From NCBI RefSeq assembly GCF_000764025.1, contig NZ_KN234745.1:186001-250000 (forward strand): DNA of 64,000 nucleotides, in the 5' to 3' direction. The first letter of the stretch is position 1. Each line of letters starts with the position of its first letter. The notes beneath the pieces are model-generated. The model saw nothing but the letters and a program-made list of their open reading frames with translations, did not search any database and was not told where the DNA came from. This stretch comes from Pseudohaliea rubra DSM 19751. Lineage in GTDB: Bacteria; Pseudomonadota; Gammaproteobacteria; Pseudomonadales; Halieaceae. The position numbers and the translations under genes were made by a program. Shown in pieces: positions 9,942-18,345 of this stretch.

Positions 9942-10069
9942 GTGATCCCATTTCCTCGCAGGAATGTGTGGTCGCAAGAGCAAACCCAATTGCTCTTCGA
10001 AGGAAGAAATTCCTTTATGTTTCACTCCTAATGGTCTTATTGGGCTCCTTTTTGGAGCCCACTTTTTTA
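9942..10069 (+). ncRNA. Candidate small RNA with four stem-loops and a terminator
   Basis: This plus-strand segment lies between two minus-strand genes. It contains consecutive hairpins: TTCCT/AGGAA (9952-9964); an 8-bp AAGAGCAA/TTGCTCTT stem (9976-9997); AAGGAA-GAAA-TTCCTT with a GNRA-type tetraloop (10000-10015); and a perfect terminator stem (10042-10060) followed by T residues. The base composition is clearly more AT-rich than its neighbours. The 5' end is a guess from a weak -10 like GATACT near 9930. A 64-codon reading frame crosses the region (9920-10114), but it runs through the terminator and has no ribosome site. No known RNA family was recognised. Confidence 0.5.
10042..10069 (+). 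terminator. Rho-independent terminator in the pilZ-GH84 gap
   Basis: A 7-bp perfect stem GGGCTCC/GGAGCCC around a TTTTT loop, followed by ACTTTTTTA. The T-run is on the plus side only, so it terminates plus-strand transcription, although both flanking genes are on the minus strand. Confidence 0.8.
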
Positions 10070-10121
10070 TTGAATATCATTGTGTTAGGAGTGGAGGCAA
10101 AAGTAATACTCTAACTATTTT

Positions 10122-10472
10122 TCACATGGTGTGGGTAGGTTTTTCCGAGGCGAGAAGACCAGCCAGGTACTCCTCAATCTTCGCATTCGCGCCCGCATCC
10201 TGCTCGGAGAACTGTACGCCGATGCCGGCAGTGCGATTGCCCTGCGCACCGCGCGGTGTAACCCAGATGACCCGCCCCGCAATGGGTATCTTTTCCGGCT
10301 CCTCCATGAGGGTAAGCAGCATGAAGACCTCATCCCCCACCTCGTAGGACTTGTTCGTGGGTACGAAGAGCCCGCCGTTCTTCACGAACGGCATGTAAGC
10401 CGAGTACAGGACGGCCTTGTCCTTGATGGTGAGGGACAAGATGCCCTGGCGGCTGCTGTGGTCGTCGCTCAC
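10122..10472 (-). CDS. pilZ: Type IV pilus protein PilZ
   Basis: A 116-residue single PilZ domain protein at the end of the holB operon, the same place as pilZ in Pseudomonas. It is needed for type IV pilus biogenesis, with PilB and FimX as known partners in the family. The c-di-GMP binding motifs RxxxR and (D/N)xSxxG are not present: the corresponding strand reads VKNGGLFVPT. It should therefore be the non-binding PilZ subtype. It starts at GTG, overlapping the holB stop by 4 nt. Confidence 0.93.
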   Translation of the reverse strand: MSDDHSSRQGILSLTIKDKAVLYSAYMPFVKNGGLFVPTNKSYEVGDEVFMLLTLMEEPEKIPIAGRVIWVTPRGAQGNRTAGIGVQFSEQDAGANAKIEEYLAGLLASEKPTHTM

Positions 10473-11485
10473 GGGCGCGTCACCGGCGAAAATACGGAAC
10501 GGAGTTTAGCATTGCCGCCCCGCTCTCCCAAGCGCGTCTCGACGGCGCCCAGTAACGTTGTGCGTACCAGCTCCGGCTGCGGGTTGGCACCGGCGGCGAC
10601 CGCCCGCGCTGCGCCCAGCACCTCGTCCAGGCTGGCGAGGAGGCCGTGGCCGCGGGGACCACGCAGCGCCGGACCTTCGAGCGCCCGCACGGCGTCCTGC
10701 AGACCGCGGGCCAGGAGCTCAAGAAACCCCTCCAGCGAAAGCTCTGCCAGCGCTACCTCGACCGCCGGTGCTGTCGTGCGCCCCGCAAGCAGGGCCTCCA
10801 GCGCCGCCCGCTGCCTGCTCGCGGCTGCAAGCTCCCCCTCGCGAAGCAGCGCGGCCGCCCGCAGCGGCCGTCGCGCCGCCAGGGCCAGCGCCTGCCGCGC
10901 GGTTTCCGGGTCGCCGCCCTCCGCAAGCCACGGCAGGCACTCCGCCTCGACCGGCACCGGGAACCGCAATACCTGGCAGCGGGACCGTACCGTCGCTGGC
11001 AACCGGCTCTCCGCACCGGTGACCAGGAGCAGGTAGGTCTCCGCCGGCGGTTCTTCCAGGGTCTTCAGAAGCGCATTGGCCGCCGCGGCGTTCATACGTT
11101 CCGCCGGCGCGATGAGCAGCACCTTGCAACGCCCGAGGCTCGCTGTTTGCGTACCGAAGGCTATGGCCTCACGCACCTGCCCGACAGAAATGACCAGACC
11201 CTTGCCCGTAGGCTCAAGGACGAGGAAGTCGCCGTGAGCACCGCTCGCCGAGAGGCGGCAGGCCTTGCAGTGTCCACAATTCATGCCCTCCACCGGCGCC
11301 TCACAGAGCAGATAGCGGGCGAGAGCCTGGGCGAAGCGTTCGCAGCCGAGCCCCGGGAGACCAGCCAGGAGCAGTGCATGGGGGAGGCTGCCGTCCCGAT
11401 GGCTGGTCAGGAGCCGCTCCCAGGCAGCGTGCTGCCAGGGCAGTGGCGGCGTGACCGGCGACAGCGTTTCCAACTCGTCGCTCAC
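10469..11485 (-). CDS. holB: DNA polymerase III subunit delta prime
   Basis: A 338-residue clamp-loader subunit with the AAA+ fold. The degenerate Walker region AGLPGLGCERFA shows the altered P-loop usual for delta prime. The zinc site CEAPVEGMNCGHCKAC follows, then TLEEPPAETYLLL and the sensor 1 region. It starts at GTG, overlapping the tmk stop by 4 nt, and overlaps pilZ by 4 nt. This translational coupling places replication, dTTP supply and pilus genes in one transcript. Confidence 0.95.
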   Translation of the reverse strand: MSDELETLSPVTPPLPWQHAAWERLLTSHRDGSLPHALLLAGLPGLGCERFAQALARYLLCEAPVEGMNCGHCKACRLSASGAHGDFLVLEPTGKGLVISVGQVREAIAFGTQTASLGRCKVLLIAPAERMNAAAANALLKTLEEPPAETYLLLVTGAESRLPATVRSRCQVLRFPVPVEAECLPWLAEGGDPETARQALALAARRPLRAAALLREGELAAASRQRAALEALLAGRTTAPAVEVALAELSLEGFLELLARGLQDAVRALEGPALRGPRGHGLLASLDEVLGAARAVAAGANPQPELVRTTLLGAVETRLGERGGNAKLRSVFSPVTRP

Positions 11486-12129
11486 TGCCGGTCCCCGTTC
11501 TCGCAGGCCAGCAGCTCTGAGCAGATTACATCGAGCTGCGCCCGCACTGCAGACAAGGGCTGGCCCGCATCGATCACCCGATAGCGGCCGCTGCTCTCCC
11601 GGGCCAGACGCAGGTAAGTGGCGCGCACACGCTCGAAGAAAGCGACCTGCTCCCGCTCGAAGCGGTCCAGGTCGCCGCGGCCGCGCGCGCGCTCGATGCC
11701 GAGGGTCACGGGGGCGTCGAGAAGCAGCGTGCAGTCCGGCCGCAGCTCGCCCTGCACCAGAGTCTCCAGTTGCTGCACCCAGCGTGCTGGGAGCTCCCGG
11801 CCACCGGACTGGTAGGCGTAGGTGGCGTCCGTGAACCGGTCACAGAGCACCCATTGCCCCGCTTCCAGTGCCGGTCGGATGCGCCGGGCCAGGTGCTGGG
11901 CGCGGGCCGCAAACATGAGCAGGAGTTCGGCAAGATCGTCCACTGGCTCTTCGCGCACGGCCAGCAACACCTCCCGGATGTCCTCGGCAAGCGCGCTGCC
12001 CCCCGGCTCGCGGGTCGTCACCAGGGGAACACCGGCGTCACCGAGCCGGGAAGCGACATGCGCAAGCGCCGTGGACTTGCCGACCCCCTCTCCGCCTTCG
12101 AGGGTTATAAAAAGACCCCGGCCGCTCAC
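11482..12129 (-). CDS. tmk: Thymidylate kinase
   Basis: A 215-residue dTMP kinase making dTDP for DNA synthesis. The P-loop EGGEGVGKST is at about 11-20, the nucleotide-binding CDRFTDATYAYQ follows, and the lid region has arginines in ERARGRGDLDRFE. GTG start at 12129, directly abutting the mltG stop codon. Confidence 0.96.
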   Translation of the reverse strand: MSGRGLFITLEGGEGVGKSTALAHVASRLGDAGVPLVTTREPGGSALAEDIREVLLAVREEPVDDLAELLLMFAARAQHLARRIRPALEAGQWVLCDRFTDATYAYQSGGRELPARWVQQLETLVQGELRPDCTLLLDAPVTLGIERARGRGDLDRFEREQVAFFERVRATYLRLARESSGRYRVIDAGQPLSAVRAQLDVICSELLACENGDRQ

Positions 12130-13161
12130 CTACCCGGGTCCCGGTGCAGAGCGGTAATCGGCGCGTCGGCGCAGCTGGTAGTCGCGGACTGCGCGCCGGT
12201 GTTCTTCGAGCGTGTCGCTGAACACATGGCTGCCGTCGCCCCGGGCGACGAAGTAAAGGGCGCTGCCCCGGGCTGGCTGCACCGCGGCAAGCAGTGAGGC
12301 CCGTCCGGGCAGCGCGATGGGCGTGGGCGGCAGGCCGTTGTGACGGTAGGTGTTGTAGGGATTGCTGTCATCCTTGAGGTGTTCCCGGCGGAGGTTGCCA
12401 TCATACCTTTCTCCAAGGCCATAGATGACTGTTGGATCGGTCTGCAGGCGCATGCCGCGGAGCAGGCGGCGAACAAAGACGCCGGCAATGCGGTCGCGCT
12501 CTGCCGGCACGCCCGTTTCCCGCTCGACAATAGACGCCAGCACCAGTGCTTCGTAGGGCTCACCCAGCGGCAGCTCCGGTGCCCGCTCTTCCCAGGCCAC
12601 CCCGAGCGCGGCCACAAGCGCGGCGTGCGCGCGCTGCAGCAGCGCCCAGTCGCTTTCACCACGACGATAACGATAGGTCTCTGGTAGGAACAGACCCTCG
12701 GCAGAGGCGCGCTCCGGAGCGAGGCCGAGAAGCCGCGGGTCCCGGGGGCCGTCGAGCACACTCTCCAGGGGATCCTCCCGGGCGAGGATCGCGAGGGCCT
12801 GTGCGAGGGTAATACCCTCGGGCAGCGTCACCTGGTACTCGATGACCGCGCCCGCCACCAGCTGATCGAGAATCTCTGCGGCCGTCGGCGCCCCGCTCAG
12901 CAGATACTCGCCGCGATGGAGCCGTCCGTCGAGACCTGTATAGCGGCCGTAAAGTTCCAGCAGCAGCGCGTTCTCGATAATGCCTTCGGCCTGCAGGCGG
13001 CGGCTGACACCGGCCAGGGACTCGCCGGCGCCCACCACAAGCCGATAACCGCCGGTGGGCAGCGTCGCCGGCTGCTGCCAGCGATTAACGATCCAGAGCG
13101 CGCCCAGCGCAGCGACCAGGCACAGGCCCAGAAGCCCCAGCGCTAGGCGACGCTTGCGCAC
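12130..13161 (-). CDS. mltG: Endolytic murein transglycosylase MltG
   Basis: A 343-residue YceG-family protein that cuts nascent glycan strands in the periplasm and so sets chain termination. One N-terminal membrane helix (about residues 6-24) is followed by a LysM-like subdomain and the catalytic domain. The catalytic glutamate lies in LASIVERETG, and the downstream TDPTVIYG and YNTYRHNGLPPTPI motifs are typical. GTG start at 13161 with GGGAGG upstream, overlapping the end of pabC by 19 nt. Confidence 0.95.
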   Translation of the reverse strand: MRKRRLALGLLGLCLVAALGALWIVNRWQQPATLPTGGYRLVVGAGESLAGVSRRLQAEGIIENALLLELYGRYTGLDGRLHRGEYLLSGAPTAAEILDQLVAGAVIEYQVTLPEGITLAQALAILAREDPLESVLDGPRDPRLLGLAPERASAEGLFLPETYRYRRGESDWALLQRAHAALVAALGVAWEERAPELPLGEPYEALVLASIVERETGVPAERDRIAGVFVRRLLRGMRLQTDPTVIYGLGERYDGNLRREHLKDDSNPYNTYRHNGLPPTPIALPGRASLLAAVQPARGSALYFVARGDGSHVFSDTLEEHRRAVRDYQLRRRADYRSAPGPG

Positions 13162-13982
13162 AGTGCCTCCCGGTACGCCACCTGCAGCCGCTCAATCATC
13201 GGATCATCCCGCCACTGTCGCTGTTCATAACGGCCCACGGCTACGATACCGCGCAGGCTGTTGCAGCAGAAAAGCCCATCCGCAGTCTCGATGGCATCGG
13301 GGCCCAGCGTCTGTACCCGGCAGGTGAGGCCCAGCGCGGGAGCCAGCGTTTCAAGGAGCAATCGGCGGCGCGTCCCGGCGATGCCGCAGGCCGTGAGATC
13401 CGGCGTGGTGAGCACGTCCCCATGAAGCGCAAACAGGTTGGCACTGGTCGCGGCAATAACCGCGCCGCCGGTGTCACAGACCAGAAGTTCATCGAGCCCC
13501 CGCGCCCGGCACTCCCGGGCGGCAAGTACCTGCTCAAGGCGATTGAGGTGCTTGAGCCCGGCAAGCGCCGGCTGACAGGCCCAGCGCAGGGCAGCCAGGG
13601 CCGTGTGCAGCGGGGCCGCAGCGGCGAGGGGGTCCCGGGGCGCGGGCGACAGCTCGATGACCGTGCGCGGTATCGGCTCCGCCGGAGGGCCGTAACCCCG
13701 GGGCCCGCCTCCCCGGGTGACCGTGAGGCGCACCGCAAGCCAGCGGTCCGGCGCCGGATCTGCCGCCTCCAGGCTCGTAACGAGGTGAGTCCGCCAGGGG
13801 GGTTCGGGGATGCCCAGCCGCTCGAGGCCGGCACCGAGGCGCTGCCCATGAAGCTCCAGCCAGGCCGCCTCGCGGCCACGAAAGAGCAGCGTCTCGAAGA
13901 TACCGTCGCCATAGGCGAAACCGCGATCCGGCAGGGGGAGTGAAGACGCCCGGCGGCCGTCAACGAAGAGGCCGGTCGTCAT
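13143..13982 (-). CDS. pabC: Aminodeoxychorismate lyase
   Basis: A 279-residue fold-type IV PLP enzyme forming 4-aminobenzoate and pyruvate in folate synthesis. The start is taken at ATG 13982, 7 nt after the fabF stop; the longer open frame upstream is noise inside fabF. The N-terminus FVDGRRASSLPLPDRGFAYG is family-typical. The PLP lysine lies in LKHLNRLEQ. DGLFCCNSLRGI near the end matches the cofactor phosphate site. Position between fabF and mltG is the conserved one. Confidence 0.94.
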   Translation of the reverse strand: MTTGLFVDGRRASSLPLPDRGFAYGDGIFETLLFRGREAAWLELHGQRLGAGLERLGIPEPPWRTHLVTSLEAADPAPDRWLAVRLTVTRGGGPRGYGPPAEPIPRTVIELSPAPRDPLAAAAPLHTALAALRWACQPALAGLKHLNRLEQVLAARECRARGLDELLVCDTGGAVIAATSANLFALHGDVLTTPDLTACGIAGTRRRLLLETLAPALGLTCRVQTLGPDAIETADGLFCCNSLRGIVAVGRYEQRQWRDDPMIERLQVAYREALCASVA

Positions 13983-13989
13983 GACGCCC

Positions 13990-15231
13990 TCAGGCGAGCT
14001 GGCTGAAGACGAGGGTGCCGTTGGTGCCGCCAAAGCCGAAGGAATTGCTGAGCACGTGGCGCAGGGAACGCTCCTGCGCCGCATGCGGGACGTAATCGAG
14101 ATTGCAGCCCTCGTCCACGTTGTGGAGGTTGATGGTCGGCGGGGCGACCTGGTCGCGCAGCGCCAGGATCGAGATGATCGCCTCCACCGCACCGGCCGCA
14201 CCGAGGAGGTGGCCGATCATCGACTTGGTGGAGCTCACAGCGACCTTCGACGCCGCTGGGCCGAGCACCTCCTCAATGGCCCGGCTCTCGGCGCGGTCGC
14301 CAGCCTGGGTGGAGGTACCGTGAGCATTGATATAGTCGATGGCGTCCGCCGGCAACCCCGCATCGGTAATGGCGTTGCGCATGGCAAGGGCGGCCCCGTG
14401 GCCATCTTCCGGCGGCAGGGTCATGTGGTAGGCATCACCACTCATGCCGAAACCGGTGAGCTCCGCATAGATGTTTGCGCCTCGCGCCCGGGCGCTTTCG
14501 TACTCCTCGAGGAGGAGCACGCCGGCACCGTCACCGAGCACAAAGCCGTCGCGATCGCGGTCCCAGGGCCTGGATGCTGCTTCCGGATCATCGTTTCGGG
14601 TAGAGAGGGCCCGCGCGGCGGCAAAGCCACCGAGCCCAACGGGCGTAGTCGCCATCTCTGCGCCGCCGACCAGCATGGCGTCTGCATCGCCCTGCGCAAT
14701 CAGGCGCCCGCCAAGACCGATGTTATGCGTCCCCGTGGTGCAGGCGGTGACCAGGGCCAGGTTGGGGCCCTGCATACCGTAGCGCACGGACAGCGTGCCG
14801 GCGATCATGTTGATGATAGAGCCGGGTACGAAGAACGGCGAGATGCGTCGCGGACCGGCCGTGCGCACGATCTCCGTATTTTTCTCGATCTGGCCGATAC
14901 CGCCGATCCCCGAGCCGATGGCGCAGCCCACGCGCGCGGCGTTGGCCTCGGTGATCACCAGGCCGGCGTCTTCCATGGCCTGGATGCCGGCAGCAGCACC
15001 ATATTGTACAAAGGTATCGAGCTTGCGTGCTTCCTTGCTGCTCAGGTAGGGCGAGACATCGAAATCGCGTACGCTGGCGGCAAAACGCGTGCTGTAATCG
15101 CTGACGTCGAAGGCGGTGATCGGCGCCGCGCCGCTGCGACCAGCCAGGAGTGCTGCCCAGCTGTCGGCGACGGTGTGACCCACGGAAGTCACCGCGCCCA
15201 TACCCGTGATGACAACTCTTCTGCCCTTCAA
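13990..15231 (-). CDS. fabF: 3-oxoacyl-[acyl-carrier-protein] synthase II
   Basis: A 413-residue condensing enzyme extending acyl-ACP chains with malonyl-ACP. The active site shows Cys164 in [10 protein letters not shown], the first His in [12 protein letters not shown] and the second in [11 protein letters not shown], plus the lysine in SSTKSMIGH. It follows acpP, as usual, but an acpP terminator lies between them, so expression from read-through or a local promoter is likely. Confidence 0.97.
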   Translation of the reverse strand: MKGRRVVITGMGAVTSVGHTVADSWAALLAGRSGAAPITAFDVSDYSTRFAASVRDFDVSPYLSSKEARKLDTFVQYGAAAGIQAMEDAGLVITEANAARVGCAIGSGIGGIGQIEKNTEIVRTAGPRRISPFFVPGSIINMIAGTLSVRYGMQGPNLALVTACTTGTHNIGLGGRLIAQGDADAMLVGGAEMATTPVGLGGFAAARALSTRNDDPEAASRPWDRDRDGFVLGDGAGVLLLEEYESARARGANIYAELTGFGMSGDAYHMTLPPEDGHGAALAMRNAITDAGLPADAIDYINAHGTSTQAGDRAESRAIEEVLGPAASKVAVSSTKSMIGHLLGAAGAVEAIISILALRDQVAPPTINLHNVDEGCNLDYVPHAAQERSLRHVLSNSFGFGGTNGTLVFSQLA

Positions 15232-15289
15232 GGCTTCCGCTCCCCTAGTCTACCGTAGCGGCGCATGACCCACCTGCCCGGTCCGCCAC

Positions 15290-15323
15290 AAAAAAAGCCG
15301 CCCTATCGCGCAATAGAGGCGGC
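15290..15323 (-). terminator. Terminator after acpP
   Basis: On the minus strand a stem of GCCGCCTCTAT with ATAGGGCGGC (15297-15323, one unpaired base) is followed by seven T (15290-15296). It should raise the acpP level over the downstream fabF. Confidence 0.85.
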
Positions 15324-15346
15324 CTCGGGGCGGGCAGCTACAACAA

Positions 15347-15583
15347 TCAGGCGAGATGTTCGTTGATGTAATCGATGGCCAGTTTGACCGTGGTGATCTT
15401 CTCGGCTTCCTCGTCGGGAATCTCCGTCTCGAATTCCTCTTCGAGGGCCATCACCAGTTCGACCGTGTCGAGAGAGTCGGCGCCGAGGTCCTCAACAAAA
15501 GACGCCTCGGTGTTCACCTCTTCCTCTTTCACGCCGAGCTGCTCGGCGACGATCTTCTTTACGCGTTCTTCAATGCTGCTCAT
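15347..15583 (-). CDS. acpP: Acyl carrier protein
   Basis: A 78-residue acidic ACP. The 4'-phosphopantetheine site is Ser37 in [10 protein letters not shown], exactly as in E. coli. It carries acyl chains for FabD, FabG, FabF and lipid A or phospholipid acyltransferases. It lies between fabG and fabF, with gaps of more than 110 bp on each side and its own terminator, fitting high separate expression. Confidence 0.98.
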   Translation of the reverse strand: MSSIEERVKKIVAEQLGVKEEEVNTEASFVEDLGADSLDTVELVMALEEEFETEIPDEEAEKITTVKLAIDYINEHLA

Positions 15584-15701
15584 GACTGTTGTTGTCTCCT
15601 GCTGCTATAAGGGGTGTACCCGATTGAGACGCCCTCTCAGGGGGCGAAGTTTACAAGTTTTTACGGGGCAGTAATAGGACTTTTCCGGCTCGAAAAACAG
15701 C

Positions 15702-16445
15702 CTAGGTCATGTACATCCCGCCATTGATATGGAGCGTTTCACCGGTCACGTAGGCGGCCTGCTCAGAGCAGAGAAACGCGACCACAGCGGCGACTTCCTC
15801 CGGTTCACCAAGACGGCCCAGGGGGATCTGCGCCAGCATGGCCTGGCGCTGGTCGTCGCCGAGCTCCCGGGTCATGTCTGTGTCGATGAAGCCCGGCGCG
15901 ACGCAGTTCACGGTGATATTGCGCCCACCGAGTTCCCGCGCCAGCGCGCGGGTAAAACCGCCGGCGCCCGCTTTGCTGGCGGCGTAGTTACTCTGACCGG
16001 CGTTGCCCATGGCGCCGACCACGGAGGTGATGTTCACGATGCGACCCCACCGCGCGCGGGTCATGGCCCGGGCGCAGGCCTTACTCACGCGATAAAGAGC
16101 TCCGAGGTTGGTGTCGATCACCGCGTCCCACTCTTCTGCCTTCATGCGCATAAGCAGGTTGTCGCGGGTGATGCCGGCGTTGTTAACCAGCACCAGCGGC
16201 GCGCCGAACTCGTCTGTCACCGCTTTGACAAGCGCGTCGACGGAGGCCGCGTCGCCGACGTCGAGCACCCGCCCCGCACCGCGGTCACCAAGGTCCTCGT
16301 CGATACGCGCTGCGCCGGCCTCGCTCGTGGCTGTGCCGACCACCGTATGCCCCGCAGCGGCAAGTGCATGGGCTATAGCCCGGCCGATGCCGCGGCTGGC
16401 GCCGGTTACCAGGGCGACGCGGGCTTCTGCATTCGCTTCACTCAT
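15702..16445 (-). CDS. fabG: 3-oxoacyl-[acyl-carrier-protein] reductase
   Basis: A 247-residue short-chain dehydrogenase that reduces 3-oxoacyl-ACP with NADPH. Nucleotide-binding TGASRGIG at about 14-21, NNAG at about 88-91, and the catalytic Ser141, Tyr154 and Lys158 (YAASK) are all in place. It starts 11 nt after the fabD stop. Confidence 0.97.
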   Translation of the reverse strand: MSEANAEARVALVTGASRGIGRAIAHALAAAGHTVVGTATSEAGAARIDEDLGDRGAGRVLDVGDAASVDALVKAVTDEFGAPLVLVNNAGITRDNLLMRMKAEEWDAVIDTNLGALYRVSKACARAMTRARWGRIVNITSVVGAMGNAGQSNYAASKAGAGGFTRALARELGGRNITVNCVAPGFIDTDMTRELGDDQRQAMLAQIPLGRLGEPEEVAAVVAFLCSEQAAYVTGETLHINGGMYMT

Positions 16446-16456
16446 CGTGTTCTCCC

Positions 16457-17407
16457 TCAGGCCGCCAGCGCGTCCTGCAATGCGTCCAGGTCAGCTGGCG
16501 CTTCGAGATACCAGCTTTCAAGGGTGCGGTCGATGCGACGGTTGAGGCCGCCGAGAACCTTGCCCGGCCCGCACTCAGCCACACGCTGTACACCGCTCGC
16601 TGCCATGGCGCGAATGCAATCGGTCCAGCGTACCGGGCTGGAGATCTGCTTGACCAACAGCGCGCGGATAACATCAGGATCGCTCGCCGTCCCGGCGTTG
16701 ACATTATGCACAACCGGGATCGCCGGAGCCGCCACCGGCAGGTCCGCCAGGGCGTCGTGAAGGCGCTCGCCGGCGGGAACCATCAGGGTGGTATGAAAGG
16801 GTGCGCTCACCGGCAGGGACACAGCCCGGCGCGCTCCGGCTCCCTTCAGCGCCACGACCGCCGAGTCCAGGGCGGCCCGCCCGCCGGCGATCACGACCTG
16901 CCCCGGCGCATTGTAGTTGACGGCCTCTACAATGCCGCTGCCGGCAGCGGTCACCTCAGCACAGATGCGCTCAATCACTGCATCATCAAGCCCGAGCACT
17001 GCGGCCATAGCGCCCTCGCCTACCGGCACCGCCGTCTGCATGGCCTCACCACGCAGGCGCACAAGGCGCACAGCATCATCAAACGCAAAGCTGCCGGCAC
17101 AGGTGAGCGCAGAGAATTCACCGAGGCTATGCCCTGCCATCATCGCCGGCGGGGCGCCGCCGGCCGCCTGCCAGGCGCGCCACAGCGCCACGCTGCAGGT
17201 GAGCAGCACGGGCTGGGTAATAGCAGTGAGATTGAGCGCGTCCTGATCATCGCCACTGACGAGGCCCCAGACATCATAGCCAAGGGCATCGGAGGCTTCC
17301 TGGAAGGTCTCACGCACGCACTCGAATCGAGCATGTGCGTCGCAGAGCATCCCTGTCCGCTGCGATCCCTGGCCGGGAAAGACGAACGCGAGGGTGCTGT
17401 CGGTCAT
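16457..17407 (-). CDS. fabD: Malonyl-CoA:ACP transacylase
   Basis: A 316-residue transferase supplying malonyl-ACP. The start is taken at ATG 17407, which has AGGAG 7 nt upstream and gives the family N-terminus LAFVFPGQGSQ; the frame is open a further 30 nt upstream. The nucleophile Ser94 lies in GHSLGEF and the catalytic His in APFHTTLM. Unusually, the gene follows rpmF directly, with plsX and fabH both absent from between them. Confidence 0.96.
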   Translation of the reverse strand: MTDSTLAFVFPGQGSQRTGMLCDAHARFECVRETFQEASDALGYDVWGLVSGDDQDALNLTAITQPVLLTCSVALWRAWQAAGGAPPAMMAGHSLGEFSALTCAGSFAFDDAVRLVRLRGEAMQTAVPVGEGAMAAVLGLDDAVIERICAEVTAAGSGIVEAVNYNAPGQVVIAGGRAALDSAVVALKGAGARRAVSLPVSAPFHTTLMVPAGERLHDALADLPVAAPAIPVVHNVNAGTASDPDVIRALLVKQISSPVRWTDCIRAMAASGVQRVAECGPGKVLGGLNRRIDRTLESWYLEAPADLDALQDALAA

Positions 17408-17491
17408 CGGTGCGCTCCTGGGGGCGGGCCCATGCATCGGTGGCCGGCGCCCCGGGGACGCCGTCGCCGGCAGCAGCCGGCGCGGGTTGGG

Positions 17492-17674
17492 TCAGTCGTC
17501 GTTCCGGGTCTCGACGACCTTCTTGCCACGGTAGAAACCGTCAGCCGTCACGTGGTGACGACGATGGGTTTCGCCGGATACCGGATCCACCGACAGGGTG
17601 TTGCCACCGAGGGCGTCGTGGGAGCGGCGCATGCCGCGACGCGAACGGGTCTTCTTGTTCTGCTGAACAGCCAT
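17492..17674 (-). CDS. rpmF: 50S ribosomal protein L32
   Basis: A 60-residue ribosomal protein beginning [20 protein letters not shown], as in other gammaproteobacteria. It is 4 nt downstream of yceD, the invariant pairing. Downstream, a hairpin CGCCGGC-AGCA-GCCGGCG (17465-17482) lies in the 84-bp gap before fabD; it has no T-run. Confidence 0.97.
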   Translation of the reverse strand: MAVQQNKKTRSRRGMRRSHDALGGNTLSVDPVSGETHRRHHVTADGFYRGKKVVETRNDD

Positions 17675-17678
17675 GGTG

Positions 17679-18218
17679 CTACTCTCCTGAATCCCGGTCC
17701 CGCTTCAATGTCGCCAGGACCTCAAATGGGTTGTCTCTCGCCGGCGCCTCCGCCGGTGCCTCCTGCTGCACCCCGTCCGGGGCCAGCCTGTCGATGCAGG
17801 CCGGATCGCTGTGATAGGAGAAAGGCGGCAGAGCCAGCACCAGCTCCTCCTCCACCAACTCCCAGAGATCCACCTCCTCGTCGCTGGTCAGCACCGGTTC
17901 CAGCTGTGCCGGCAACTGCCGGGCCTGCTCGTCGGTGTACACCGCGGCCAGCTCGCTCCGCGGTGCCAGCACTTCGTCAACCGTTTCCAGGCAACGCTGG
18001 CACTCAACCGGCAGCACTGCGTCGACGGCAAGGCTGGCCAGGAAGCGTCCTTCATCGTCGCGGTGAAAATCGATAGCTACCGCGATCGTACCCCGCGTCC
18101 CCGCGAGCAGCGGCAACAGACGCGGCAGATCCGCGGGCCGCAGGCTTCCGCTGACGCGCACCTCCCGGGACGCCGCCCTGCGAAAATCGAGCGCTCGCGG
18201 GAGGGGGCCAGTCGACAT
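17679..18218 (-). CDS. yceD: YceD family protein (DUF177), 23S rRNA accumulation protein
   Basis: A 179-residue YceD homologue. The family is linked to 23S rRNA accumulation and always precedes rpmF. The conserved core [10 protein letters not shown], the acidic [15 protein letters not shown] and the C-terminal [11 protein letters not shown] are present. The ATG at 18218 aligns with the E. coli N-terminus. It lies only 8 nt from the -10 box of a near-consensus promoter, so the transcript would have almost no leader; there is no room for a ribosome binding site. Confidence 0.92.
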   Translation of the reverse strand: MSTGPLPRALDFRRAASREVRVSGSLRPADLPRLLPLLAGTRGTIAVAIDFHRDDEGRFLASLAVDAVLPVECQRCLETVDEVLAPRSELAAVYTDEQARQLPAQLEPVLTSDEEVDLWELVEEELVLALPPFSYHSDPACIDRLAPDGVQQEAPAEAPARDNPFEVLATLKRDRDSGE

Positions 18219-18226
18219 AGGCGCGC

Positions 18227-18255
18227 ACTATAGGGCCGGCCCCCGGCGTTGTCAA
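18227..18255 (-). promoter_or_regulatory. Near-consensus sigma70 promoter of the yceD-rpmF-fab operon
   Basis: On the minus strand -35 TTGACA (18250-18255), a 17-bp spacer and -10 TATAGT (18227-18232). This is the best sigma70 match in the window. The start site falls at about 18218-18221, that is at the yceD start codon. Confidence 0.88.
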
Positions 18256-18345
18256 AAAAATCTTTACAGAACAATGGCTTCAACAATGCGAGGACGGAGC
18301 CGCCCCGGTAGGCGCTGGCCGCAATCGACTGCGTAAAAATAATAT

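Noticed and set aside
9920-10114. 64-codon plus-strand frame in the pilZ-GH84 gap
   Set aside because: It passes through a strong terminator hairpin and has no ribosome site; the region is better read as a structured RNA.
10122-10472. c-di-GMP receptor
   Set aside because: The RxxxR and D/NxSxxG motifs of binding PilZ domains are missing.
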